From the NCBI RefSeq assembly GCF_022662375.1, contig NZ_JAKNQL010000006.1, positions 1 to 64,000 of the forward strand: a DNA stretch of 64,000 bases, in the 5' to 3' direction. Shown in pieces: positions 1 through 7,920 of this stretch. Every line of letters begins with the position of its first letter. Position 1 is the first letter of the stretch. The translations under genes and the position numbers were made by a program. The notes beneath the pieces are model-generated. The model searched no databases and was not told the DNA's origin. It saw only the letters and a list, made by a program, of their open reading frames with translations. The stretch is from Pseudomonas sp. CROZ-RG-20F-R04-15 (GTDB taxonomy: Bacteria; Pseudomonadota; Gammaproteobacteria; Pseudomonadales; Pseudomonadaceae).

Positions 1-110
1 AACCGACCGAGGTGGATGGTCGAGGTGCGCCGACTTGAAATTCCGAGTTGAACTCGGACTTTGGCTTGAGATACCGAGTCGAACGCAGATTTTGAACAGC
101 ACAAAAATCT

Positions 111-160
111 GCTCCCTTCCCCCTCGCCCCCTTGGGGGAGAGGGCTGGGGTGAGGGGGAT
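111..160. repeat. Pyrimidine/purine inverted repeat (CCCTCGCCCC/GGGGTGAGGG type)
   Basis: A C-rich arm is followed by a G-rich arm around GGGGGAGAGGGCTGGGGTGAG. The same type of element recurs at 17968-18300. It lies in the non-coding start of the window (1-237), which otherwise holds only short imperfect repeats around CCGAGTTGAACTCGG near position 46-60 and a terminator. Probably a dispersed intergenic repeat common in Pseudomonas genomes. Confidence 0.5.
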
Positions 161-194
161 CGATCTGAATGGCAACACAAAATCCAAGCGAATG

Positions 195-225
195 AAAAAG
201 CCCGGCCAAATAAGCCGGGCTTTTC
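195..225. terminator. Bidirectional rho-independent terminator
   Basis: The arms AAAAGCCCGGC (196-206) and GCCGGGCTTTT (214-224) form an 11-bp stem with a 7-base loop, with A and T runs on either side. It sits 13 bases past the stop of the minus-strand membrane protein gene at 238 and would end that transcript. Confidence 0.85.
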
Positions 226-237
226 TATACCTGCCCA

Positions 238-783
238 TCACCCTCCAGGATTGGTCACCTGAATAAACACCGCATAACTCCCCAGCAACACCCAAAACGT
301 CGCAAAGATCCAAGGCGTGCGCACCGAGAACAGCAGCGACTTGCGATAACCCTTATGACTCGACTCCATCTCGCTGAACAGCGGCGATTCGTCGTACGCC
401 AGGCCCATCAGCGGCTCGCTGTGGAGCAAGTGGCTCTGCTTGAAATGCCAGTGATCGATGATGTCATACGCAGCGCGAATCCCCGGCCAGGCGTTCAGCG
501 AACTGAGCAGCCCAAGCAGCGCCAGAAACGGCGGCACCACCAGCGTGAACAACTTGCCCCACTCCGGGTTGAGATTGGCCATGCACGACGCAAAGGCGAT
601 CACCAGAAACGACTGCGCCGCCAGATAGGCGTCGGTGCGGTTGGCGAGGATGCTGGTTTCGTACTGGATCTCCCGCCGGTAGAAATCCAGGCGTTCCTTG
701 GGTGAGCCGAACATCTTGGCGTCATGTTCGGTCAGGGTTTCTTCAGCGGTGGGCTCAGTCAGTATGCGAGACAAAAGATGCAC
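238..783 (-). CDS. Hypothetical membrane protein
   Basis: 181 residues of unknown function. I see three hydrophobic stretches: about residues 53-70 (AYLAAQSFLVIAFASCMANL), 78-96 (LFTLVVPPFLALLGLLSSL) and 154-175 (TPWIFATFWVLLGSYAVFIQ). The charged N-terminal 45 residues include a likely amphipathic helix (ERLDFYRREIQYETSIL). The first codon is GTG with a poorly spaced GGAG. An internal ATG (Met24, at position 714) is a possible alternative start. The gene is followed by a strong terminator and preceded by a kinase gene on the same strand 68 bases away, so it could be the last gene of that transcript. No family recognised. Confidence 0.75.
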   Translation of the reverse strand: MHLLSRILTEPTAEETLTEHDAKMFGSPKERLDFYRREIQYETSILANRTDAYLAAQSFLVIAFASCMANLNPEWGKLFTLVVPPFLALLGLLSSLNAWPGIRAAYDIIDHWHFKQSHLLHSEPLMGLAYDESPLFSEMESSHKGYRKSLLFSVRTPWIFATFWVLLGSYAVFIQVTNPGG

Positions 784-851
784 GCTCCGGGGTGGGGAAA
801 ATGTTTAGAAGTCCCCGTTTGCGTGCAAGTTCAGCCGGATTGACCGACGCC

Positions 852-2780
852 TCACTTCATTGATTGCGCAATGATCGCCACCAGATTCATCTGCGTGAAC
901 GGCTTGGGCAGCCGTGGCAGTTGCGCGGCAAAGCCTTCCAGACGTTCTGCGTAACCGGTGGCCAGAATGATCGGCAGATCCGGTTTGAGCAGCCGCACGG
1001 CGTGGGCCAGTTGTGCGCCACTCATCTGCGGCATGGCCATGTCGGTGATCATCAGGTCGACGACTTCACCCTGATCGAACAGTGCTAGTGCCTGAGCACC
1101 CGATGTGGCGTTGATCACGCGATGACCAAGGTCTTCGAGCAACAGACTGGTGCTGGTCAACACCAGCGAGTCGTCATCCACCACCAGCACGCTGAGCCTT
1201 GGCACCGAAATCGGTTCGGCAGGCGGATACAGCGGTTTGCTGGTCAAACCCTCGACGGCCACCGGAATCCACAATTCAGCCGTGGTGCCTTGGGCTTTTG
1301 CGCTTTTGAGGACGAAGCGGCCACCGAGTTGTTCCATGTACCCGTGCACCATCGACAGCCCCAGCCCGGTGCCTTTGCCCAGACCTTTGGTGGTGAAGAA
1401 CGGGTCTCTGGCCGAGGCCAGCGTTTGCTCATCCATACCCACGCCGCTGTCGATCAGGCTGAGACAAACATAACGTCCTGCCGGCAGATCCGCGTGACCG
1501 AGTTCGAGCACCACCTGCGGTTCAGCATTGATGATCACCGTGCCACCGTCGGGCATGGCGTCACGGGCGTTGGTCGCCAGGTTGAGCAAAGCCAGTTCCA
1601 GTTGATTGCTGTCCGCCAGCACCGGCTCCAGGCCCTCGGGAAACTGCGTTTCGACGCGGATGCCCGGCCCCAGGGAACTGCGCAACAAACCGGTAATGCC
1701 CTGCACCAGTTGCGGAATATCGACGGGTTCGGTTTTCAGTTCCTGGCGACGGGCGAACGCCAGCATGCGCTGGGTCAGCGACACACCGCGCAATGCACCT
1801 TGGGTAGCGTTTTCCAGCAGGCGGCTGATTTTCGCGTCGTCGCCCATGCGCTTCTGCACGATTTCCAGATTGCCAAGAATCACCGTCAGCAGATTATTGA
1901 AGTCATGGGCGATGCCGCCGCTGAGTTGCCCGATGGCCTGCATTTTCTGCGCCTGGAATAGCGCTTCGCGGGTTTTCTCCAGCGCTTGCTGGGCTTGATG
2001 GGCCTCAGTAATGTCACGGGTGATCTTGGCAAACCCGAGCAACGTGCCGGTATCGCCGCGAATCGCATCGACCACCACATGGGCCAGAAACCGCGTGCCG
2101 TCCTTGCGCATGCGCCAGCTCTTGTTTTCAAAACGGCCTACGCGCGTGGCGACTTCCAGCGCCCGTTCAGGCTCGCCGATTTCGCGGTCTTCGGGGGTAT
2201 AGAAGATCGAGAAGTGCTGACCGATGATTTCTTCCGGCAAATAGCCCTTGATCCGCTGCGCACCCTGGTTCCAGTTGCTGACCCGGCCCTCGGGGCTGAG
2301 CATGTAGATGGCATAGTCGGTGACGCCCTGCACCAGCAAACGAAACTGCTGCTCGCTTCGCTTGAGGGTTTCTTCGGCCATTTTACGATCAGTGAGATCG
2401 CGAGTGATTTTGGCAAAACCGAGTAATTTGCCATCGGGGTCGATGATCGGGTCAATCACCACGTGCGACCAGAAGTTGGTGCCGTCCTTGCGCACCCGCC
2501 AGCCCTCGCCTTCGAAGCGCCCTTCACGGATGGCGGTATCGAGCGCGCGTTGCGGCAGGCCGGCGGCGCGGTCGTCAGCGGTATAAAAACGCGAGAAATG
2601 CTCGCCGAGGATTTCCGCTTCTTCATAGCCCTTGAAGCGTTTGGCCCCGGAGTTCCAGCTGGTGATGATGCCATCCGGATCGATCATGTAGATCGCATAG
2701 TCGACCACCGCATCGATCAGCAGACGAAAACGCATCTCTTCGATCGCAGCAGTCTTGGTTTTTTCGCTCATCACACTCAC
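852..2780 (-). CDS. PAS-PAS hybrid sensor histidine kinase with receiver domain
   Basis: 642-residue cytoplasmic sensor kinase with no membrane segment. Two similar PAS/PAC units span about 15-133 and 143-260; both contain the pattern YAIYM...GxxxxWNxGAxRxKGY. A HisKA domain follows with the phospho-acceptor His292 (GGIAHDFNN), then an ATPase domain (N box LATNARDAMP, G1 DSGVGM, F box DPFFTTK, G2 GKGTGLGLS). The C-terminal receiver carries Asp580 (MITDMAMP). The GTG start overlaps the TGA stop of the upstream helicase gene, so translation is likely coupled; an in-frame ATG three codons later is an alternative start. No DNA-binding response regulator is encoded nearby. The ligand and output are unknown. 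Confidence 0.92.
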   Translation of the reverse strand: MSVMSEKTKTAAIEEMRFRLLIDAVVDYAIYMIDPDGIITSWNSGAKRFKGYEEAEILGEHFSRFYTADDRAAGLPQRALDTAIREGRFEGEGWRVRKDGTNFWSHVVIDPIIDPDGKLLGFAKITRDLTDRKMAEETLKRSEQQFRLLVQGVTDYAIYMLSPEGRVSNWNQGAQRIKGYLPEEIIGQHFSIFYTPEDREIGEPERALEVATRVGRFENKSWRMRKDGTRFLAHVVVDAIRGDTGTLLGFAKITRDITEAHQAQQALEKTREALFQAQKMQAIGQLSGGIAHDFNNLLTVILGNLEIVQKRMGDDAKISRLLENATQGALRGVSLTQRMLAFARRQELKTEPVDIPQLVQGITGLLRSSLGPGIRVETQFPEGLEPVLADSNQLELALLNLATNARDAMPDGGTVIINAEPQVVLELGHADLPAGRYVCLSLIDSGVGMDEQTLASARDPFFTTKGLGKGTGLGLSMVHGYMEQLGGRFVLKSAKAQGTTAELWIPVAVEGLTSKPLYPPAEPISVPRLSVLVVDDDSLVLTSTSLLLEDLGHRVINATSGAQALALFDQGEVVDLMITDMAMPQMSGAQLAHAVRLLKPDLPIILATGYAERLEGFAAQLPRLPKPFTQMNLVAIIAQSMK

Positions 2781-5125
2781 CGGGCATTGTCATGAGCAGA
2801 AGTATGCGTCAATCCGCCGAATTGGGAAGCGGCCGGCTCATTTTTGATGGCCCACCAGCGCGGCAGCAATTGTTTGATCCGGCTCTCGGCGAAGCGGTCG
2901 TCAATCAACATGACCACGCCGCGATCCTCGCGGGTACGAATGACCCGGCCGGCGGCCTGCACCACTTTCTGCACGCCGGGGTACAAATAGGTGTAGTCGT
3001 AACCGGCGCCGAAGATCGCCGCCATGCGTTGCTTGAGTTGTTCGTTGACCGGGTTGAGCTGCGCCAGCCCCAGCGTGGCAATGAACGCGCCGATCAATCG
3101 CGCGCCGGGCAAATCGATGCCCTCGCCGAACGCGCCGCCCAACACGGCGAAGCCGACGCCCTGGCTGTGTGCGGTGAACTGATCGAGAAAGGCCTGCCGC
3201 GCGCCTTCGAGCATGCCCCGCGATTGCTGCCACAGGGTGATGTGCGGATAGCGCTCGGCGAGTAACGACGCCACTTGTTGCAGGTAATCGAAGCTGCTGA
3301 AAAACGCCAGATAGTTGCCCGGGCGCTCGCTGAACTGCCGCGCGATCAATTCGACGATCGGCTCCAGCGACGCCTGACGATGGTTGAAGCGCGTCGAGAT
3401 GCGGCTGACGATCTGCACCTGCAACTGCTCGGCGCAAAACGGTGACTCGACATCGATCCACACGGTATCGGCCGGCGTACCGAGCAAGTCAGCGTAATAG
3501 TGGCGCGGGCTGAGGGTCGCAGAAAACAGCACGCTGCTGCGCGCCGCTTTCAGGCGTGGACCGATGAACGCTGCTGGCACCACGTTACGCAGGCACAACT
3601 GCGACAGCGGCTTTTTACGGTCCAGGTCACGCTTGCTGATGTCGAACAGGTAATGCTCGTCGTACAGCTCCGCGACCCGGACGAATTGCAGCAGGTCGAA
3701 GTAGAAGTTCTGCAAGCCGCTGTCGAGTCCCTGCGGATGATCGTTGAGGTAATCACCAATCGCGGCGCAACACAGCGAGATCGCTTGCAGGAGTTTTTCC
3801 GGCGCCTTGTCATAGGCCTGATAAGCGGCCAGTTGCGGCGCATGCAGGGCGTTCCATTCACGGTTGATGCGTTGCAGGGAGTTTTTCAGCGCGGCGGGAG
3901 CGGTTTTGCGCACGCTGCCCAGCGTGAACTGGTCAAGACTGGCGCTGTACATCTGCCGGCCGCGCTCGACGAGGTTATGCGCCTCGTCCGCCAGCACCGC
4001 GACTTTCCATTGGTTGAGCTGGGCAAGCCCAAACAACAGGGCGCTGAAGTCGAAATAATAGTTGTAGTCGGCGATCACCACGTCCACCCAACGGGCCATC
4101 TCCTGACTCAGGTAATACGGACACACCGCGTGCTGCGCGGCGACCTCGCGCATGGCCGCCTGATCGAGCAGGCGGATTCGACTGGCTGCTTCCCGGGCAG
4201 CGGGCAGACGATCGTAAAAATCTTGGGCCAGCGGACAGGATTCGCCGTGGCAGGCTTTGTCCGGGTGTTCGCAGGCCTTGTCCCGGGCGACCATTTCCAG
4301 CACCCGCAAGGGCAAGGCTGGCGACTGATCGAACAACACCTGACTGGCATCCAGCGCCAGTTTGCGTCCCGGCGTCTTGGCGGTGAGGAAGAACACCTTG
4401 TCCAGTTGCTGCGGCGCCAGAGCCTTGAGCATCGGGAACAGCGTGCCGAGGGTTTTGCCGATGCCGGTCGGTGCCTGGGCCATCAGGCAGCGCCCGGTGC
4501 TGACGGCCTTGAACACCGACTCGGCCAGATGGCGCTGACCGGGACGAAAGTCCGCATGGGGAAACGCCAGTTGTTGCGCGGCCAGATTGCGCGCCTCGCG
4601 ATGGGCCATTTCCTGTTCGGCCCATTGCAGGAACAACGTGCATTGCTGCTCGAAAAAGGTTTTCAACGCATCAGCGCTGAACGCCTCGACCAGACAGGTC
4701 TCTTTCTCGCTGACGATATCGAAGTACACCAGCGCCAGATTGATCTGTTGCAGTTCGAGTTTGCGGCACATCAACCAGCCGTAGATCTTCGCTTGCGCCC
4801 AATGTAGCTGGCGGTGATTGGCCGGTTGTTTGCTCAGGTCGCCACGGTAGGTTTTGACTTCTTCCAGACAGGTTTGCGCCGGGTCGTAGCCGTCCGCCCT
4901 GCCCTTGACCTTCAACTGCAGAAACTCGCCTTCGAGCGCCACTTCGCTTTGATACTTGTCGCTGCGCCGCGAGGCCACGGTGCGGTGCCCGGCGATGCCT
5001 TCCAGCGCCGTGGGTGACGGCGTGAAGCGCAGGTCGAGGTCGCCGGTTTTGGCGGTGAACTCGCACAGTGCGCGCACGGCAATGCTGTAGCTCAAGCGCT
5101 CTGCTCCGCCCATTGCACGTAACAC
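2777..5125 (-). CDS. RecB/Cas4-like nuclease fused to XPD/DinG-type Fe-S DNA helicase
   Basis: Up to 782 residues. The N-terminal ~110 residues show the PD-(D/E)XK pattern of RecB/Cas4 nucleases: GHR, GRADG (Asp), LEEVKTY (ExK) and QAKIY (QxxxY). An SF2 helicase of the DEAD_2/Helicase_C_2 class follows, with Walker A APTGIGKT, four cysteines in ACEHPDKACHGESC and HAVCPYY that fit an Fe-S cluster, DEAH box ADEAHN, and C-terminal motif VQAAGRVIRTREDRG. It should be a 5'-3' helicase with associated nuclease activity, Dna2-like in layout, acting in repair. Start: GTG at 5125 and ATG at 5113 both lie inside the upstream gene; a TTG at 5094-5092 that overlaps the upstream TGA (TTGA) would give MSYSIAVRALCEF and is my preferred start. 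The gene also overlaps the kinase downstream. Confidence 0.9.
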   Translation of the reverse strand: MLRAMGGAERLSYSIAVRALCEFTAKTGDLDLRFTPSPTALEGIAGHRTVASRRSDKYQSEVALEGEFLQLKVKGRADGYDPAQTCLEEVKTYRGDLSKQPANHRQLHWAQAKIYGWLMCRKLELQQINLALVYFDIVSEKETCLVEAFSADALKTFFEQQCTLFLQWAEQEMAHREARNLAAQQLAFPHADFRPGQRHLAESVFKAVSTGRCLMAQAPTGIGKTLGTLFPMLKALAPQQLDKVFFLTAKTPGRKLALDASQVLFDQSPALPLRVLEMVARDKACEHPDKACHGESCPLAQDFYDRLPAAREAASRIRLLDQAAMREVAAQHAVCPYYLSQEMARWVDVVIADYNYYFDFSALLFGLAQLNQWKVAVLADEAHNLVERGRQMYSASLDQFTLGSVRKTAPAALKNSLQRINREWNALHAPQLAAYQAYDKAPEKLLQAISLCCAAIGDYLNDHPQGLDSGLQNFYFDLLQFVRVAELYDEHYLFDISKRDLDRKKPLSQLCLRNVVPAAFIGPRLKAARSSVLFSATLSPRHYYADLLGTPADTVWIDVESPFCAEQLQVQIVSRISTRFNHRQASLEPIVELIARQFSERPGNYLAFFSSFDYLQQVASLLAERYPHITLWQQSRGMLEGARQAFLDQFTAHSQGVGFAVLGGAFGEGIDLPGARLIGAFIATLGLAQLNPVNEQLKQRMAAIFGAGYDYTYLYPGVQKVVQAAGRVIRTREDRGVVMLIDDRFAESRIKQLLPRWWAIKNEPAASQFGGLTHTSAHDNAR

Positions 5126-6744
5126 ACGGCCACCGGCATCTGGTGTTGGTGACAGAACTCGAGCCAGCGCAGTTGGTTGTCCTGCAGGCGATCGCCGGGA
5201 CCTTTGACTTCGATCATCCGGTAGGTTTTGTGCTGCGGCCAGAACTGGATCAGGTCGGGCATGCCGGCGCGGTTGGCCTTGATGTCGAGCAGCAAACGGT
5301 TGAACCAGTGTTTGAGGTGTTCGGCGGGCAGACAGGCCAGTGCCTGCTCCAGCAGCGCTTCATTCAATGCGCCCCAAAACACGAATGGCGACTGAATGCC
5401 CCACTTGTCAATGAAGCGCTGGCGAATCGTCGCGGCATAGCGCTCGTCATCGAGTTCACTCAGGCAGGCCTGAAACAGCTCGGCGCGGCGTTGCTGGAAG
5501 TCTTCATTGAGCAGGTCCACCGGGCCACGCTGGAACGGGTGAAAGAACGCACCGGGCAACGGCGCGAAAATCGCCGGCCAGCACAACAGGCCGAACAGCG
5601 AGTTGATCAGGCTGTTTTCCACGTAATGCACCGGGCCCTCGTCATCGTGCAGATGCGCCTGCACGTAAAACTCCACGGACAAGGCTGGGTCGGTGCGCGG
5701 CAATTGCAGATCCAGCCGCTCGACCGGTCTGGCGGTTGTGCGCTTGAGCGGCGGGCCGCCGAGTTTGCGCCGCACCCTTGGCAATATCCGTTGCAGGCCT
5801 TGCTGCTCGGCGGCGCTTTCAGGTGCCTGCCCGGCGAGTGTGCCGAGTTCCAGCGCCAGTGCGTATTCGCCGCTGCGCTCCAGCACACGAATCATGCGCA
5901 AACGCGCGCCGGGATAGGCGCAGTCGCGGTAGATGCTCAGGGCCAAGGCAAACTCGGTGATGCGCTCGCAATACTGGCCGATCTGGAACAGCACTTTGCC
6001 GCGCCGACGTTGCAGCCAAGGATTGTCGAAGTGCAGCGTACTGACCTGCTCGACGATGGTGTCCAGTGGTTCGCCAGCCTCGAAGCGCATTTGGCAGTGG
6101 TGCAGGAACAGACAGGCGTCGACGTCTTCACGGCTGCGCAGGCCTCGCGAGTCCGCGCAGAATTCGACTTTTTCATAGGTGAAGATGCCAAGGTCGGCGA
6201 GGACGAATTCCGACCAGTCCTGATACAGGTTGCCGAAGAACATCAGCCGCAGGCGGTCGCACAGGTCCATGAGGGTCAGGCTGAATAACCGGTCTTGCAG
6301 CAGCGGTGCCCAATCGCGCAGGCTGCGCAACTCGTTGAACTGCTCGGCCAGCAGCGGCAGCCAGTCATCCTTGCGCCCCTTGGGCTGTTCGATGGCGGCG
6401 CCGAAGACTTGCACAAGCTCGGCCTTGAGCAACACGTCGAACAACTCGGCGAGGGTCAGCGGCGCGTGTTCATCGATCCAGCCACGTTCCAGCAAGGGCT
6501 GCGCGGCCTCGGCGATGTCACCGATTTCAAGGTAATTGAGTTTGCCGGCACGAAAATGCACACCCTTGCGCATCACCATCCGCACCAGCAAACCCTGTGA
6601 AGCACGGGGCAAGGCCTTGAAGTCGCGGATGAACACGTGTTCCGATTCGCTCATCACATCGGCATAGCGAAGCTCAAGCCAATCAAGCACTTGCCGGAAG
6701 TTGTTAAGGTAATAGAACGGATCGTCGAGGGGATTGGCAGTCAA
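5092..6744 (-). CDS. FAN1-like VRR-NUC domain nuclease
   Basis: 550 residues. The C-terminal ~100 residues are a VRR-NUC domain, with GMPDLI (Asp497), IEVKGPGD (Glu512, Lys514) and the following QLRWL motif; these are the metal-binding residues of the PD-(D/E)XK fold. The upstream part is alpha-helical and matches the general layout of bacterial FAN1 proteins, with an N-terminal wing or SAP-like region and a central helical repeat. FAN1 enzymes cut 5' flaps and unhook DNA interstrand crosslinks. The last codons overlap the start of the helicase gene, so the two are probably one operon working on the same lesions. The start at 6744 gives the sequence MTANPLDDPFYYLNNF. The 6745-6938 gap upstream holds the divergent promoters. 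Confidence 0.9.
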   Translation of the reverse strand: MTANPLDDPFYYLNNFRQVLDWLELRYADVMSESEHVFIRDFKALPRASQGLLVRMVMRKGVHFRAGKLNYLEIGDIAEAAQPLLERGWIDEHAPLTLAELFDVLLKAELVQVFGAAIEQPKGRKDDWLPLLAEQFNELRSLRDWAPLLQDRLFSLTLMDLCDRLRLMFFGNLYQDWSEFVLADLGIFTYEKVEFCADSRGLRSREDVDACLFLHHCQMRFEAGEPLDTIVEQVSTLHFDNPWLQRRRGKVLFQIGQYCERITEFALALSIYRDCAYPGARLRMIRVLERSGEYALALELGTLAGQAPESAAEQQGLQRILPRVRRKLGGPPLKRTTARPVERLDLQLPRTDPALSVEFYVQAHLHDDEGPVHYVENSLINSLFGLLCWPAIFAPLPGAFFHPFQRGPVDLLNEDFQQRRAELFQACLSELDDERYAATIRQRFIDKWGIQSPFVFWGALNEALLEQALACLPAEHLKHWFNRLLLDIKANRAGMPDLIQFWPQHKTYRMIEVKGPGDRLQDNQLRWLEFCHQHQMPVAVCYVQWAEQSA

Positions 6745-6938
6745 GGGAATTCAGGGCCATGGCGAGCGAGTACTGGTTATGCGTACAGATAACAGCTGTG
6801 CCCTGCGCAGTGCAAACGGAAAATGATCAATGGCATTTTTTCGCCGGGCTATCGAACTTTTCCCCCGGGGATGGCACCAACCGCGTTAGAGGGCCGACAA
6901 TGCTCGGCATCACATCGAATGAGGATTTAGAGGTGGGT

Positions 6939-7163
6939 ATGAAAATCAAGTCACTGGGCATCCCTTTCGCCATCGCCGCCGCACTGGCGCTGGCCGGTTG
7001 CTCGACGCCGACAGTGGTCACCCTGCAGAACGGCACCCAGTATCTGACCAAGGACATGCCGAAGACCAAAACCAAGGACGGCTTCTATGAGTTCGAGGAT
7101 ATTTCCGGGGCCAAGGTGAAGGTCCGTGCTGACGAAGTGGCGACCGTTCGCGAAGAAGACTGA
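6939..7163 (+). CDS. Small YgdI/YgdR-type (DUF903) lipoprotein
   Basis: 74 residues. The N-terminal signal sequence ends in a lipobox ALAGC, so it is a lipoprotein; the mature part (VVTLQNGTQYLTKDMP...KVRADEV) matches the SH3-like YgdI/YgdR fold in length and pattern. The function of this family is unknown. I chose the ATG at 6939 because AGAGGTGG lies just upstream and because the signal peptide begins there; a longer open frame from 6759 has no signal sequence. It is followed directly by a dispersed repeat. Confidence 0.9.
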   Translation: MKIKSLGIPFAIAAALALAGCSTPTVVTLQNGTQYLTKDMPKTKTKDGFYEFEDISGAKVKVRADEVATVREED

Positions 7164-7175
7164 CTCACGGCGATC

Positions 7176-7286
7176 GATCGTTCCCACGCTCTGCGTGGGA
7201 ATGCCTCAACGGACGCTCCGCGTTCGCCTCTGGATGGGACGCGGAGCGTCCCGGGCTGCATTCCCACGCGGAGCGTGGGAACGATC
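7176..7286. repeat. Dispersed inverted-repeat element (GTTCCCACGC family), copy 1
   Basis: A 111-base element bounded by GATCGTTCCCACGC and GCGTGGGAACGATC, with inner inverted pairs TTCCCACGCTCTGCGTGGGAA and GACGCTCCGCG/CGCGGAGCGTC. A second copy lies at 14841-14942 between prtB and prtA. It has no coding potential and is probably a non-autonomous REP-like element. Confidence 0.8.
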
Positions 7287-7304
7287 ATATCAGGGAAGTT
7301 TTTG

Positions 7305-7679
7305 TTATTCGAAAGTCGGCATGCCCGGCAGGCTGCCGTCGCACGGCATGTACGTGCCGCCCCGCTTGACCACTTCACCCTGCAAACGCCGGCAACGTTC
7401 CAGATCCTGCTGCGCCATGCGATCGATGCTCAGATCGCCGGTGGTTTGCGGCTGTTTACCGTCACCCAGGCGCAGGGTCACGAACGGTTGTTCAGGCTGA
7501 ATCTGAAAGCGGCTCTTCTCTTCGACCGGTTCAACCTCCTCGGTTTTCGCCGGGCTCGGCAGTTGGTCGGTGGTGATGCCGTAACGGCTCAGAATCGAAC
7601 TTTGAGGCAGATCGGCGCAGACATTGGCCGAACACAGCGCCAGTGCAACGAACCCGACATACCCCTTGAAACCTTTCAC
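7305..7679 (-). CDS. Small secreted hypothetical protein
   Basis: 124 residues if started at the GTG at 7679, which has AGGAG nine bases upstream. The N-terminus (KGFKGYVGFVALALCSANVCA) is a typical cleavable signal peptide. The mature part has an acidic, proline-rich segment (PSPAKTEEVEPVEEKS), a conserved-looking stretch (DRMAQQDLERCRRLQGEVVKRGGTYMPCDG) and two cysteines. Probably periplasmic or exported. I do not recognise the family. It lies just downstream of the exoenzyme cluster on the same strand, but 240 bases and a REP pair separate it from pueA. Confidence 0.75.
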   Translation of the reverse strand: MKGFKGYVGFVALALCSANVCADLPQSSILSRYGITTDQLPSPAKTEEVEPVEEKSRFQIQPEQPFVTLRLGDGKQPQTTGDLSIDRMAQQDLERCRRLQGEVVKRGGTYMPCDGSLPGMPTFE

Positions 7680-7818
7680 GTTTGAATCTCCTGTACTCAA
7701 TGGCGGCTAGCTATAGAACGTGTGTGCACGTGCTGGCTTTAGGCCGCAATTCCTGTTTTTGCAGGGGTTTGAGTCAGGTCGTGGCCATCGAGTCACTTTT
7801 GAAACCGCGTTATCGTTC

Positions 7819-7893
7819 TTCGCGAGCAGGCTCGCTCCCACACTGGATCTGTGTCATTCACAAATCCCCTGTGGGAGCGAGCTTGCTCGCGAA
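7819..7893. repeat. REP pair (inverted)
   Basis: TTCGCGAGCAGGCTCGCTCC at 7819 and its inverted partner GTGGGAGCGAGCTTGCTCGC at 7871 face each other across a 29-base spacer. It lies 27 bases past the pueA stop codon and may stabilise the end of that transcript. Confidence 0.85.
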
Positions 7894-7920
7894 GGGGCCC
7901 TTAAAGGCGCCCCATCAACC

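Noticed and set aside
3500..4807. A 435-codon plus-strand frame opposite the helicase gene
   Set aside because: Shadow of the real minus-strand gene, which has complete helicase motifs.
6759..6938. N-terminal extension of the small lipoprotein gene
   Set aside because: The extended frame has no ribosome site and would bury the lipoprotein signal peptide; the start at 6939 has both signals.
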